DNA from: Sedimentisphaerales bacterium
GTDB lineage: Bacteria; Planctomycetota; Phycisphaerae; Sedimentisphaerales; SG8-4
DNA: 14,601 nucleotides
Reading direction: 5' to 3'
NCBI GenBank assembly: GCA_016932895.1
Contig: JAFGCA010000247.1
Span: 1-14,601 of the forward strand
Position numbers and translations under genes: made by a program. Shown here piece after piece: positions 1 through 7,817 of the stretch. The notes under the pieces are model-generated. The model did no database searches, had not been told where the DNA came from, and saw only the letters and a program-made list of their open reading frames with translations. The first letter of the stretch is position 1, and every line of letters begins with the position of its first letter.

Positions 1-1
1 C

Positions 2-133
2 CTTGACGCTGCCACCCGAGAGGCCACCGAGAAACTGAAGCGAGATTCTGAAGAAGGCCCCCATGCGTTCCCCGCCGGCCCGTCAAAAAAGCCAAGACTT
101 CCGCGTGGGTCGGTGCTACAATACCGCCGGTGA
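2..133 (+). CDS. possible 3' end of an upstream gene (partial, unrecognised)
   Basis: From position 2 one forward frame is open until a TGA at 131-133. It encodes about 43 residues beginning L-D-A-A-T-R-E-A-T-E-K-L-K-R-D, a charged, helix-like stretch, and then a basic Pro/Arg-rich tail. The other two forward frames stop within 40 bases. If this tail is real, the ATG at 63 lies inside it, which fits the choice of 174 as the start of the next gene. No family could be recognised. In GC-rich DNA an open frame of this length can arise by chance, so the call is weak. Confidence 0.3.
   Translation, partial: LDAATREATEKLKRDSEEGPHAFPAGPSKKPRLPRGSVLQYRR
94..122 (+). promoter_or_regulatory. candidate sigma-70-like promoter for gene 1
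   Basis: TACAAT at 117-122 matches the -10 consensus at five of six positions. AAGACT at 94-99, 17 bases upstream, is a weak -35 with GAC conserved. Transcription would start near 129, giving a leader of about 45 bases before the ATG at 174. The element lies downstream of the ATG at 63, so that codon would not be in this transcript. This is a visual match only. Confidence 0.35.
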
Positions 134-160
134 CAGCACAATCGTGTACGAGCGTCTTAT

Positions 161-166
161 GGAGGT
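161..166 (+). promoter_or_regulatory. ribosome binding site deciding the start of gene 1
   Basis: GGAGGT at 161-166 is a strong Shine-Dalgarno sequence 7 bases before the ATG at 174. The in-frame ATGs at 63 and 159 have no comparable site, so 174 is preferred. The protein from 174 begins M-Q-C-A-N-Q-K-H-D-K. Confidence 0.6.
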
Positions 167-173
167 GCCGCAG

Positions 174-2654
174 ATGCAATGCGCCAATCAGAAGCACGAT
201 AAGAACAAATCCGCACCACACCGCCACTGCTGCCCTCGCGCGCAGAAGTCTCTCCGGGACCGGCTCCGGAGCCGCTGGCTGATCTGGCTGCTGCCGGTGG
301 CGGGGCTGGTATCGCTGATCTGGTTTCTGCTTCGCGTGATCCCGAAACCGTCGCGAGCACTGTATCCCTGCCAGCGTGTGGCGATGCCGCTGGCGTCGGG
401 CTTTGTCGCGTGGCTCATCGGCATCACCGGCAGCGTCGTGGCGTTTCGCCGGGCGCGGGGACTGTTTCGCCAAGCCCGCGTGCGTCTGGCTCTTGCCTGT
501 CTGGCGGCGGCGGTGGTCTTTGGCGCAGTGGCGATCCGAAACATGCCGGAGACGAACGTCGCGGCCGCCGAGGCCGACCCGCTCAACCCCATCGGCGCGG
601 GCCGGGGCATCCATCCGGGCCGCGTCGTCTGGGTTCACGATCCCGAGGCCACCGACTGGGACGGACCGGGAGACGGACACCTCTGGCAGCCCGAGCATAC
701 GGACCAGGCGGTCTGCGACCGGATGATGTCGAAAGCCCTCCAGAATCTGACGGGCGCCTCCGCCGATGCCGCCGCGTGGAATGCGATCTTTCGTTACCAC
801 AACAAGGCCCGCGGCAAGGGCGACGTCGGCTACAAGGGCGGCGAGAAGATCATGATCAAGGTGAACTTCGTCGGCTTCATCCGAACGGTCGACTCCGTCA
901 ACCGCCAGACGTACGCCCTGGAAAGCTGGGTGGACTACATGAATACGTCGCCCCAGATGATCGCCGCCCTGCTGAAGCAGTTGACCGAAGCGGCCGGCGT
1001 CCGGGAGTCCGACATCGCCGTCGGCGACAGCCTGGCCTATTTCGCCAAGGAATACTACGACATGCTCCACGAGCAGTTCCCTCGCGCCCAGTACCTCGAC
1101 TGCGAGGGCAAGGGCAAGCGGGGCAAGATGGGATTGTCCGACGTGCCCCTGCACTGGAGCTGCCAGCCGAAGGATTGTAAACAGGACTACCTCCCCCGTT
1201 CCTTCGCTGACGCCGATTACATCATCAACCTAGCCAACCTCAAGGCCCATCCAGGCTCGGGCGTCACGCTCTGCGCCAAGAACCATTACGGCTCCCTGGT
1301 CCGCCTGCCGTACGAAAAAGGCTACTACGAAATGCACAAGAGCGCCTTTAGCAAGGGCTCGGGCGAGTACCGCACCCTGGTCGACCTGATGGGCCACTCC
1401 CAGATCGGCGGCAAGACCGTGCTCTATCTCGTCGACGGCCTCTACGGAGGCGTGCACTACGTCGAGCACGTGCCGAGGAAATTCAAGTCGGCCCCCTTCA
1501 ACGACGACTGGACGTCGAGCCTGCTGGCCTCGCAGGACCCGGTCGCTATCGACTCGGTCGGCGTGGATGTTTTGCAGGCCGAGAAGGCCCTGGACAAGTA
1601 CACACAGCGAGGCGGCGCCGATGACTATCTGCACGAAGCCGCGTTGGCGGACAAGCCGCCTTCGGGCACGTTTTACGATCCGGACCACGCCGGCAACGTC
1701 GTGCGGCTGGCCAGCCTCGGCGTCCACGAGCACTGGAACAGCCCCCAACAGATGCAGTACTCGCGCAACCTCGGCAGAAGCGAGGGGATCGAGCTTGTCA
1801 GAGTCACGAGCCGGACCGGCGCCGCGGCGCCCGTCATCGCGCCCGGCGCGAAGGTCGTCCTGCTTTCCGATACGTTCAAATTCACCGAAGGCCCGGCCCC
1901 CGACGCCGAAGGCAACGTCTTCTTCACGGACCAGCCCAACGACAGGATCTGCAAGTGGTCCGTGGACGGCAAACTGACCGACTTCATGAAGCCGTGCGGC
2001 CGCTCCAACGGTCTGTTCTTCGACCCGCAGGGCAACCTCTGGGCCTGCGCGGACATGGATAACGAGCTGTGGATGATCGATCCCCAGGGCCACGCCACCA
2101 TCCTCGTCGCCGACTTCAAAGGCAAAAAGCTCAACGGCCCCAACGACCTCTGGATGGACGCCCAGGGCGGCATCTACTTCACCGATCCGCTCTACAAGAG
2201 GCCGTACTGGACCCGCGACCCGGCGATGCAGCAGGACGGCCAGCACGTCTATTACCTCACGCCCGATCGCAAGAGACTCATCCGAGTCGCTGACGACCTC
2301 GTCCAGCCCAACGGCATCATCGGCACGCCCGACCAGAAATACCTCTACATCGCCGACATCGGTGACAAGAAGACCTACCGCTTCAAGATCAACGCCGACG
2401 CGTCGCTGTCGGATAAAACGCTCTTCTGCAAAATGGGCTCCGACGGCATGACCATCGACAACGAGGGCAACGTCTACCTCACCGGCAAAGGCGTCCACGT
2501 CTTCAACCCCGCCGGCGAGAAGATCGAGCACATCGCCATCGACGAAGGCTGGACCGCCAACGTCACCTTCGGCGGCAAAGACCGCCACACGCTCTTCATC
2601 ACCGCCATGGACTCGCTCTACGCCATCAAGATGCGAGTGAAAGGCGTCTACTGA
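174..2654 (+). CDS. membrane-anchored DUF362 protein fused to an SMP-30/gluconolactonase-like propeller
   Basis: The protein has 826 residues from the start at 174, chosen for the GGAGGT site upstream. Three hydrophobic segments (about 35-56, 70-90 and 103-122) are separated by basic stretches (K-S-L-R-D-R-L-R-S-R before the first, F-R-R-A-R-G-L-F-R-Q between the second and third), so the positive-inside rule puts the rest outside the cytoplasm. Residues about 135-550 resemble DUF362 proteins, whose biochemical role is uncertain. Residues about 560-826 form an SMP-30/gluconolactonase/LRE-type six-bladed propeller. Its usual metal-ligand positions look intact: Glu572 in F-T-E-G-P, Asn654/Asn657 in N-G-P-N-D, Asn713 in P-N-G-I and Asp757 in S-D-G-M. 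A lactone-hydrolase or related sugar-acid activity is therefore plausible, but the substrate is unknown. The gene is 28 bases upstream of the sialidase-like gene and probably cotranscribed with it. The fusion of the two families is unusual. Confidence 0.85.
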   Translation: MQCANQKHDKNKSAPHRHCCPRAQKSLRDRLRSRWLIWLLPVAGLVSLIWFLLRVIPKPSRALYPCQRVAMPLASGFVAWLIGITGSVVAFRRARGLFRQARVRLALACLAAAVVFGAVAIRNMPETNVAAAEADPLNPIGAGRGIHPGRVVWVHDPEATDWDGPGDGHLWQPEHTDQAVCDRMMSKALQNLTGASADAAAWNAIFRYHNKARGKGDVGYKGGEKIMIKVNFVGFIRTVDSVNRQTYALESWVDYMNTSPQMIAALLKQLTEAAGVRESDIAVGDSLAYFAKEYYDMLHEQFPRAQYLDCEGKGKRGKMGLSDVPLHWSCQPKDCKQDYLPRSFADADYIINLANLKAHPGSGVTLCAKNHYGSLVRLPYEKGYYEMHKSAFSKGSGEYRTLVDLMGHSQIGGKTVLYLVDGLYGGVHYVEHVPRKFKSAPFNDDWTSSLLASQDPVAIDSVGVDVLQAEKALDKYTQRGGADDYLHEAALADKPPSGTFYDPDHAGNVVRLASLGVHEHWNSPQQMQYSRNLGRSEGIELVRVTSRTGAAAPVIAPGAKVVLLSDTFKFTEGPAPDAEGNVFFTDQPNDRICKWSVDGKLTDFMKPCGRSNGLFFDPQGNLWACADMDNELWMIDPQGHATILVADFKGKKLNGPNDLWMDAQGGIYFTDPLYKRPYWTRDPAMQQDGQHVYYLTPDRKRLIRVADDLVQPNGIIGTPDQKYLYIADIGDKKTYRFKINADASLSDKTLFCKMGSDGMTIDNEGNVYLTGKGVHVFNPAGEKIEHIAIDEGWTANVTFGGKDRHTLFITAMDSLYAIKMRVKGVY

Positions 2655-2682
2655 GAAGCACAGAGAAACGGGAGACGATATA

Positions 2683-3924
2683 ATGCGGAAGGGATTGACA
2701 GCGGTCATGCTGGCCGTGTTGAACGTCGCCGTCGCGTGGGCGGCTGGACCCGTCGAGGTCAAACTGGTCGAGGTCCGGAAGATCTGGGATGGGGCGCCGC
2801 ACAATGCGTTTACCGATCTGGTGCGCTGGCGCGACAGTCTGTACTGCGCGTTTCGCGAGGGGCGCGGGCACGTTTCCACGGATGGCAGGATTCGCGTGCT
2901 CAAATCGACCGACGCGCGGCAGTGGTCTTCCGCGCACGTGGCGAGGCGGGACGGCTTCGATCTGCGGGATGCGCACCTGTCCGTCACGCCCGACGACCGG
3001 CTCATGCTCATCGGCGGCGCCGCGCCGCGAAAGACGGACCATGAAAGCGCACCGACCGGGAGCTTCGTCGCGTTCTCGGCCGACGGCGCAGAATGGACCG
3101 AGCCGCAGATCGTGATGGAGCCGGGCCGCTGGCTATGGTGCGTCACCTGGCATAGGGGCAAGGCCTACGGCGTCTCGTACACCGCCGGCGGCGGTGAGAG
3201 ATACTTGAGTCTGCATACCAGCACCGACGGTTTGAAGTACGAGACACTCGTCCCCAGACTGTTCGAGGAAGGCTATCCGAACGAGACGCCCCTGCGGTTC
3301 GACCGCTACGGTGTCTGCTACGCCCTGGCCCGGCGCGACGGCAGCGGCGCCACACCGCGAAGCGCCCTGCTCGGCATCAGCCGGGGCGACTACACGCAGT
3401 GGCAGTGGCACGACCTCGGCGCCGACTTCAACAGCTTCGGCGGCCCGAACTTCATCCAGTTGCCCACCGGTTACTGGATTGCGGCCGGACGCATGCACGC
3501 CGGCGGCGCCCATACCGCCGTGACGCTGCTGGACGTGGTCAACCACAAGATGACCAAGCTTCTCAAGCTGCCCAGCGGAGGCGATACGAGCTATCCCGGC
3601 CTGCTCTGGCACAACGACCGGCTCTGGATAAGCTACTACTCCAGCCACGAAAACAAGACCACCATCTACTTGGCCGAACTGAAGGCGAGCTACTCCTGCC
3701 CTACCTGCGGCGCGGCGATGAAGACCGTCCCCATGCTGGTGGGACTGCCTACCGAGACAATGCGGGAGCAGTTGCGTCAAGGCAAGGCTCTGCTGGCCGG
3801 CTGCGCCGGCGACCCGCACAATCCCGTGTTCGCCTGCGTCTGCGCGAAATGCCGCAAATGGAAAACCGCCGAGATGATGTATTGGCAGGACCTGCCGACG
3901 GAATTCGGCACCACGGCCCCCTGA
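2683..3924 (+). CDS. secreted sialidase-like (BNR) propeller with C-terminal zinc-ribbon
   Basis: The protein has 413 residues. GGGAG at 2670-2674 lies 8 bases before the ATG. Residues 1 to about 20 form a signal peptide ending A-V-A-W-A-A. Residues about 25-335 look like a sialidase/BNR beta-propeller: there are degenerate Asp-boxes (K-S-T-D-A-R-Q-W, F-S-A-D-G-A-E-W, T-S-T-D-G-L-K-Y), the segment C-A-F-R-E-G-R-G-H with a candidate substrate-binding Arg, and D-A-H-L-S-V-T-P-D-D-R. This suggests an exo-acting glycosidase, but the substrate cannot be read from sequence and true sialidase activity is not shown. Residues about 336-395 hold C339-P-T-C342, Cys374 and C387-A-K-C390. Together with G-L-P...E...G.A.L.AGC between the pairs, these resemble a family of small stand-alone bacterial zinc-ribbon proteins. 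That domain is unexpected on an exported enzyme. The gene follows gene 1 by 28 bases and is probably in the same operon. Confidence 0.8.
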   Translation: MRKGLTAVMLAVLNVAVAWAAGPVEVKLVEVRKIWDGAPHNAFTDLVRWRDSLYCAFREGRGHVSTDGRIRVLKSTDARQWSSAHVARRDGFDLRDAHLSVTPDDRLMLIGGAAPRKTDHESAPTGSFVAFSADGAEWTEPQIVMEPGRWLWCVTWHRGKAYGVSYTAGGGERYLSLHTSTDGLKYETLVPRLFEEGYPNETPLRFDRYGVCYALARRDGSGATPRSALLGISRGDYTQWQWHDLGADFNSFGGPNFIQLPTGYWIAAGRMHAGGAHTAVTLLDVVNHKMTKLLKLPSGGDTSYPGLLWHNDRLWISYYSSHENKTTIYLAELKASYSCPTCGAAMKTVPMLVGLPTETMREQLRQGKALLAGCAGDPHNPVFACVCAKCRKWKTAEMMYWQDLPTEFGTTAP

Positions 3925-4045
3925 CCGGGACCCAAATACAGTCAGCGCGAGATTCCTTGTAACGCGGGGCCCTTTTCGGCGTCTTAAAGATGGTGTGCGC
4001 GCGTGTGGGTTTGCGGTAGCATGAAGCGAAATCAGGAGCGCTGTC
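3925..4045. other. intergenic region between genes 2 and 3
   Basis: The gap is 121 bases. CTGAC at 3921-3925 can pair with GTCAG at 3941-3945, but the 15-base loop and absence of a T-tract make it a poor terminator. A possible -10, TAGCAT (4017-4022), lies 6 bases after GTGGGT (4005-4010). The same spacing occurs before gene 1. No convincing -35 was found. AGGAG at 4034-4038 is the ribosome binding site of gene 3, 7 bases before its ATG. A separate promoter for genes 3-7 probably lies here. Confidence 0.3.
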
Positions 4046-4528
4046 ATGACACGAGCGACGGGAATTGCGATTTTGTCTGCATTCACAGTGGTTTTCTGCC
4101 TCGGTGTCAAGTCTGCGCCGGCGGAAACGGACGGGCGAAAGGCGGACGACATGCGGAGCGTCAGCGGCACGGTGCGCGACGCGGCCGGCCGGCCCCTCGA
4201 AGGTGTCCAACTGCTGATCTGCCCTCGTGGCAGCAGAACCGTCCTCTCCGATCAGGAAGGAGAATTCGAGATTGCGTGGCGTCATAGCGACTGGGCCCAG
4301 GCGGACTATCTCGTCGCCCGCCACGCGGAGAAGAACCTGGCCGTCGCCCTGCCGGTGGGCGAAGAAACGGAGGGTCTCAACATCGTCCTGGAGCCGGCCG
4401 CCCTGCTTGCCGGGATGGTGGCGGACCCCAACGGTCGGCCCATCGCCGACGCCGACGTCCGCGTCGACCTGATCGCTGCCAATTGGGGCTCGCATCTGGA
4501 GCAAGCCGGCATCGAGCAGGAGCCATGA
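4046..4528 (+). CDS. short secreted protein with two CarbopepD_reg-like domains, likely a truncated paralog of gene 4
   Basis: The protein has 160 residues with a signal peptide ending near residue 26 (S-A-P-A/E-T). One beta-sandwich of the carboxypeptidase-regulatory type starts near residue 38 (V-S-G-T-V-R-D-A-A-G-R-P-L-E-G-V) and a second near 120 (L-A-G-M-V-A-D-P-N-G-R-P-I-A-D-A). Both align with domains 5 and 6 of the next gene (residues about 421-545): shared landmarks are F-E-I, L-V-A-R-H, the L-E-P block, D-P-N-G and N-W-G-S. The reading stops abruptly at G-I-E-Q-E-P, where the paralog goes on (E-T-H-P-D-G-S-F) to complete the second domain. The protein also lacks the thioredoxin-like domain of its neighbours. 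It has a good ribosome binding site and a signal peptide, so it may be expressed, but a decaying duplicate is at least as likely. The following gene starts 100 bases on. Confidence 0.65.
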   Translation: MTRATGIAILSAFTVVFCLGVKSAPAETDGRKADDMRSVSGTVRDAAGRPLEGVQLLICPRGSRTVLSDQEGEFEIAWRHSDWAQADYLVARHAEKNLAVALPVGEETEGLNIVLEPAALLAGMVADPNGRPIADADVRVDLIAANWGSHLEQAGIEQEP

Positions 4529-4628
4529 TGGGTCACGTATCGATTGCATTGGGAACTGATCCGGGATTGCCCCGGAGAATACGTGACGGGATTCGACAAA
4601 CAAGAATCGCTTTCGAGGGCAGAATATT
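4529..4628. other. gap between genes 3 and 4 with a small hairpin
   Basis: TCCGGG (4560-4565) and CCCGGA (4571-4576) form a 6-bp stem with a 5-base loop. No T-tract follows, so it is more likely an RNA structure or chance than a terminator. GAGGG at 4615-4619, 9 bases before the ATG at 4629, is the ribosome binding site of gene 4. No promoter could be identified. Confidence 0.25.
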
Positions 4629-7600
4629 ATGAAACGATTCATCAAGAACGCGATGCTGTATATTGGCGTGGTGCTTGCAGTAGTCGGGACCGTCCCGGCG
4701 GCACAAAGCACCTCATCCCCGGCTGCTCCCGCCGACTCAGTGACCTTGACGGGCAGAGTGCTCGACGCCGAAGACAAGCCAGTCGCGGGCGCGGAGGTTC
4801 GTTTCGTCGAGATGGTGGACAGCGAAACCGCCTCCAGGTACAGTGAGATCAAGCTCCAGGGCAAGATCACTACAGAGCCAGACGGCGCTTTCTCTTTCAG
4901 CGTCCCACGTGCCGACGAATCTCGAAACGGCATGATCACGGCTCACAAGGAACCGCTGGCTCTTGGCTGGGCCGGGTGGCGGATGCAGGAGGACGAGCAG
5001 CGTGACATACGACTGGCCGAGCCCGAGGCGCTGAGCGGCGTCGTGGTCGATGAGAACGACCGGCCCGTTGCGGGCGCTGAGGTGTTTATCGCGGCCGGGC
5101 GGATCGGCCCGCGCGAGCAAGAGCAACATCTGCTCGGGCCGCTCTCAAGCCGCCTGCTGGTCACGACGACCGACGCGGCGGGTCGCTTCACATTGACCGG
5201 TCTGCCCGTCCACGCCACCTTCGAGGTCGGCGCCCGCAAGCCGCGTTACGCCACGATCACGTCGTTCCCGCGAACGGAGTATGCGCGCGACACCCTGCAA
5301 TTCACGCCGCCGCACGACGACATCAGACTCGTCATGCCCGCGGAAGCGAGAATCAAGGGCATCGTCGTCGAACAAGACACCGGGCGTCCGGTCCCCGGCG
5401 TCACCGTGAACATCTGGAGTCGCAATACCATATCCTACTTCCGACCTCCCCCCCCGGTTTCGAAGGAAGAGGGCACGTTCGAGTTTGGCGCGCTGCTTCC
5501 AGATACATACACAGTAGGACTGGCCACACCGCGCGAGGGACAGGCCGAGTGGGCGACCGGCGAAGTGCGTGTCACGCTGGAAGCGGGACAGACCCGGGAC
5601 GACGTCAAGATTGTGGTCTGCAAGGGAGGGATTCTGGAGGTCCTGGTTACCGATGCCGCGACGAGCGAACCGATCAGCCAGGCCGGCGTGGGCGTTTCCA
5701 CCGGCGGCGCCGACAGACAGTACTTCAGTGGCAGGTCCGACGACAAGGGGCTGGCCCGCATCCGCCTGATGCCCGGAACCTACCAGTTGGATGGAGCCTA
5801 CAAGCAGGGGTACAGCCGGGAGAGACGCCAGGAGACGGTCACGATTGAGGAAGGCGTCACGAAGCGTGTCGCTCAAACGCTGACGGGGATCCCGAAGATC
5901 CGGGGCGTCGTGCGCGATCCGGCCGGGGAACCGGTCGAGGGCGTGACGCTCAAGATTCTGCCCGGAGGCCGCGAAGAGGCCGGCTCGGACGCGGAGGGCC
6001 GGTTCGAGATCATCTGGGACCCGGGCTTCTGGGGAGACCGCGAGGATACGGTCTTCTGCCTCGTGGCGCGGCACGAGAAACGGAATCTGGCCACGGCGAC
6101 CGACATCGGCGAGGACGTGCGAACGCTGGACGTCAAGCTGGAACCCGGCGTCACTCTCGCGGGAAAGGTAACGGACCCCAACGGCAAAGGGATCGCCGGC
6201 GCGCGCATCCGGACGATGCTGCACCTGGGCAACTGGGGCTCGACACTGACCCGGGACGAAGCCGAAACGCACCCGGACGGCAGCTTCCAGATCACGGCCG
6301 TTCCGCCGGATTACAGATACAGCCTCACCGCCATGGCCGACGGCTTCGGCGAGCAGGATGCCGACGTGCAGGCCGGCAACGCGGTGGACGGGCGATTGGA
6401 CGTCGGCGCACTGAGCCTGCCGGTCGCCAACCTGTCCATCTCCGGGTGGATCGTGGACACGCGGGGCCAGGTCGTGCCCAACGCCAACATCAGCGGCGGC
6501 TACGGCGACGGCCAGCCCGACCGGTGCGAAACCGAGGCCGACGCCCAGGGCCGCTTCACGCTCGACGGCGTCTGCGCCGGCACGATTGGGCTCCGGGTCG
6601 ACGCCCGGCGCAACGGCAAACGCCTCTCGGCCTCCATCGTTACCGAAGGCGGCGCCGCCGATCTCAAGATCGTCGTCCGCGAAGGCCGCGGGCCCACCCA
6701 GTACCTCAGCGGCAAGACCTACGATCAGATCATCGCTGCAGGCGGCAGAATCATCGCCGGTGTGGCGGTCGACGAAGACGGCACGCCGGTGGCGGATGTG
6801 CCCGTCGGCGTCTGCTGCCACATCAAGACGCGGGAGGACGGCAGAACGTCCTGGAGCTACTCGTCGTTCCGAACGATGCGAGACACAACCGACGAAGAGG
6901 GCCGCTTCGCGATCAAGCTGGAAGAAGACGGCAAGTATTGTCTGCGTTTCTCGCCGGACAGCCACGCCGCGCTGATCGTCTACGACGTCCCCGTCGGCAA
7001 GAAAGACCTCAAGGTCACGCTGCCGAAAGGCGGCACCATCGCCGGACGCCTGGTGCGACTGGAAAAGGGCGAGAAGCTCCCCATCGCCAACGTCGAGGTG
7101 AAGCTCGAACAAACCGATCGGATGTCGTATACCCATCTGGGCTTTGACCGCGACCGCACGACGACCACGGACGCAGAAGGTCGCTTTCGCTTCGAGCACG
7201 TAAGCGCTCACATGCGCCCAGGCGGCAGCCGCAGCGACGCCGAGTGGGACCCCGTCCCACGCATCTGGCAGATCAGCTACGGCGAAACCTCCGAGACCGT
7301 CGGATTCTACGACGGTCCGAAGACCCTCGAGATCGAGCTTCTTGTCAAACCCAAGCTCGCCGACGCCGGTACCCTGCTGGGCAAGCCCCTGCCCGCCTTC
7401 GAGGGCATCGACATCGACCTGCCCGAGGACCGGACAAAAGGCAAGAGCCTGCTCCTCTGCTTCTTCGACATGAACCAGCGGCCCTCGCGGCACTACGTAA
7501 CCCAACTCAAGAAGAAAGCACAAGAACTCATGGACGCGGACATCGTCGTCGCCGTCGTGCAGGCGGCAGAAGCCGAGGCCGACGCATTCGAGACCTGGGC

Positions 7601-7796
7601 CGCCAAGTACGCCAAGCCGCTGCAAGCCGGACGAATCATCGGTGACATGGAAGCGGTCAAGTACACCTGGTCCGTCCAATCCCTGCCCTGGCTGGTTCTC
7701 ACCGACGCCAAACACACCGTCCGCGCCGAGGGCTTCGCCGTGACGGAACTGGACAGCCAGGTGACCCAAATGCAAAACGCGCAGCGCGAGCGTTGA
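4629..7796 (+). CDS. large secreted protein with nine CarbopepD_reg-like domains and a C-terminal QRP-type thioredoxin-like domain
   Basis: The protein has 1055 residues with a signal peptide ending near residue 25 (V-P-A-A-Q). About nine tandem beta-sandwich units follow, each marked by a G-x-V-x-D-x-x-G-x-P-V-x-G-A-x-V motif and usually a later D-A-E-G-R-F. They start near residues 38, 134, 240, 335, 421, 508, 601, 707 and 801. Such domains in other families act as spacers or ligand-binding modules. Residues about 914-1055 are a TlpA/ResA-like thioredoxin fold in which the CxxC site reads Q950-R-P-S953. The cis-proline motif S-L-P-W is kept (Pro1020). Cys944 is shared with the paralogs, but the second shared Cys is Tyr956 here. 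Dithiol redox activity is therefore unlikely. A run of eight C's lies at 5448-5455, encoding Pro. The gene leads the tight run of genes 4-7, with gene 5 starting 21 bases after its stop. Confidence 0.85.
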   Translation: MKRFIKNAMLYIGVVLAVVGTVPAAQSTSSPAAPADSVTLTGRVLDAEDKPVAGAEVRFVEMVDSETASRYSEIKLQGKITTEPDGAFSFSVPRADESRNGMITAHKEPLALGWAGWRMQEDEQRDIRLAEPEALSGVVVDENDRPVAGAEVFIAAGRIGPREQEQHLLGPLSSRLLVTTTDAAGRFTLTGLPVHATFEVGARKPRYATITSFPRTEYARDTLQFTPPHDDIRLVMPAEARIKGIVVEQDTGRPVPGVTVNIWSRNTISYFRPPPPVSKEEGTFEFGALLPDTYTVGLATPREGQAEWATGEVRVTLEAGQTRDDVKIVVCKGGILEVLVTDAATSEPISQAGVGVSTGGADRQYFSGRSDDKGLARIRLMPGTYQLDGAYKQGYSRERRQETVTIEEGVTKRVAQTLTGIPKIRGVVRDPAGEPVEGVTLKILPGGREEAGSDAEGRFEIIWDPGFWGDREDTVFCLVARHEKRNLATATDIGEDVRTLDVKLEPGVTLAGKVTDPNGKGIAGARIRTMLHLGNWGSTLTRDEAETHPDGSFQITAVPPDYRYSLTAMADGFGEQDADVQAGNAVDGRLDVGALSLPVANLSISGWIVDTRGQVVPNANISGGYGDGQPDRCETEADAQGRFTLDGVCAGTIGLRVDARRNGKRLSASIVTEGGAADLKIVVREGRGPTQYLSGKTYDQIIAAGGRIIAGVAVDEDGTPVADVPVGVCCHIKTREDGRTSWSYSSFRTMRDTTDEEGRFAIKLEEDGKYCLRFSPDSHAALIVYDVPVGKKDLKVTLPKGGTIAGRLVRLEKGEKLPIANVEVKLEQTDRMSYTHLGFDRDRTTTTDAEGRFRFEHVSAHMRPGGSRSDAEWDPVPRIWQISYGETSETVGFYDGPKTLEIELLVKPKLADAGTLLGKPLPAFEGIDIDLPEDRTKGKSLLLCFFDMNQRPSRHYVTQLKKKAQELMDADIVVAVVQAAEAEADAFETWAAKYAKPLQAGRIIGDMEAVKYTWSVQSLPWLVLTDAKHTVRAEGFAVTELDSQVTQMQNAQRER

Positions 7797-7817
7797 CACA
7801 TTGAGGAAACAGGCAAA

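Noticed and set aside
63..173. Upstream ATGs at 63 and 159 for gene 1
   Set aside because: Neither has a good ribosome binding site. The ATG at 63 precedes the likely -10 box, and the extra residues are not protein-like. GGAGGT 7 bases before 174 is far better.
4526..4846. Continuation of gene 3 through the TGA at 4526-4528 (readthrough or nonsense mutation), since the frame stays open to 4846
   Set aside because: The translation after the stop does not resemble the paralogous segment of gene 4, and it runs into gene 4 in a different frame. Chance openness in GC-rich DNA is the simpler reading, and no recoding signal is seen.
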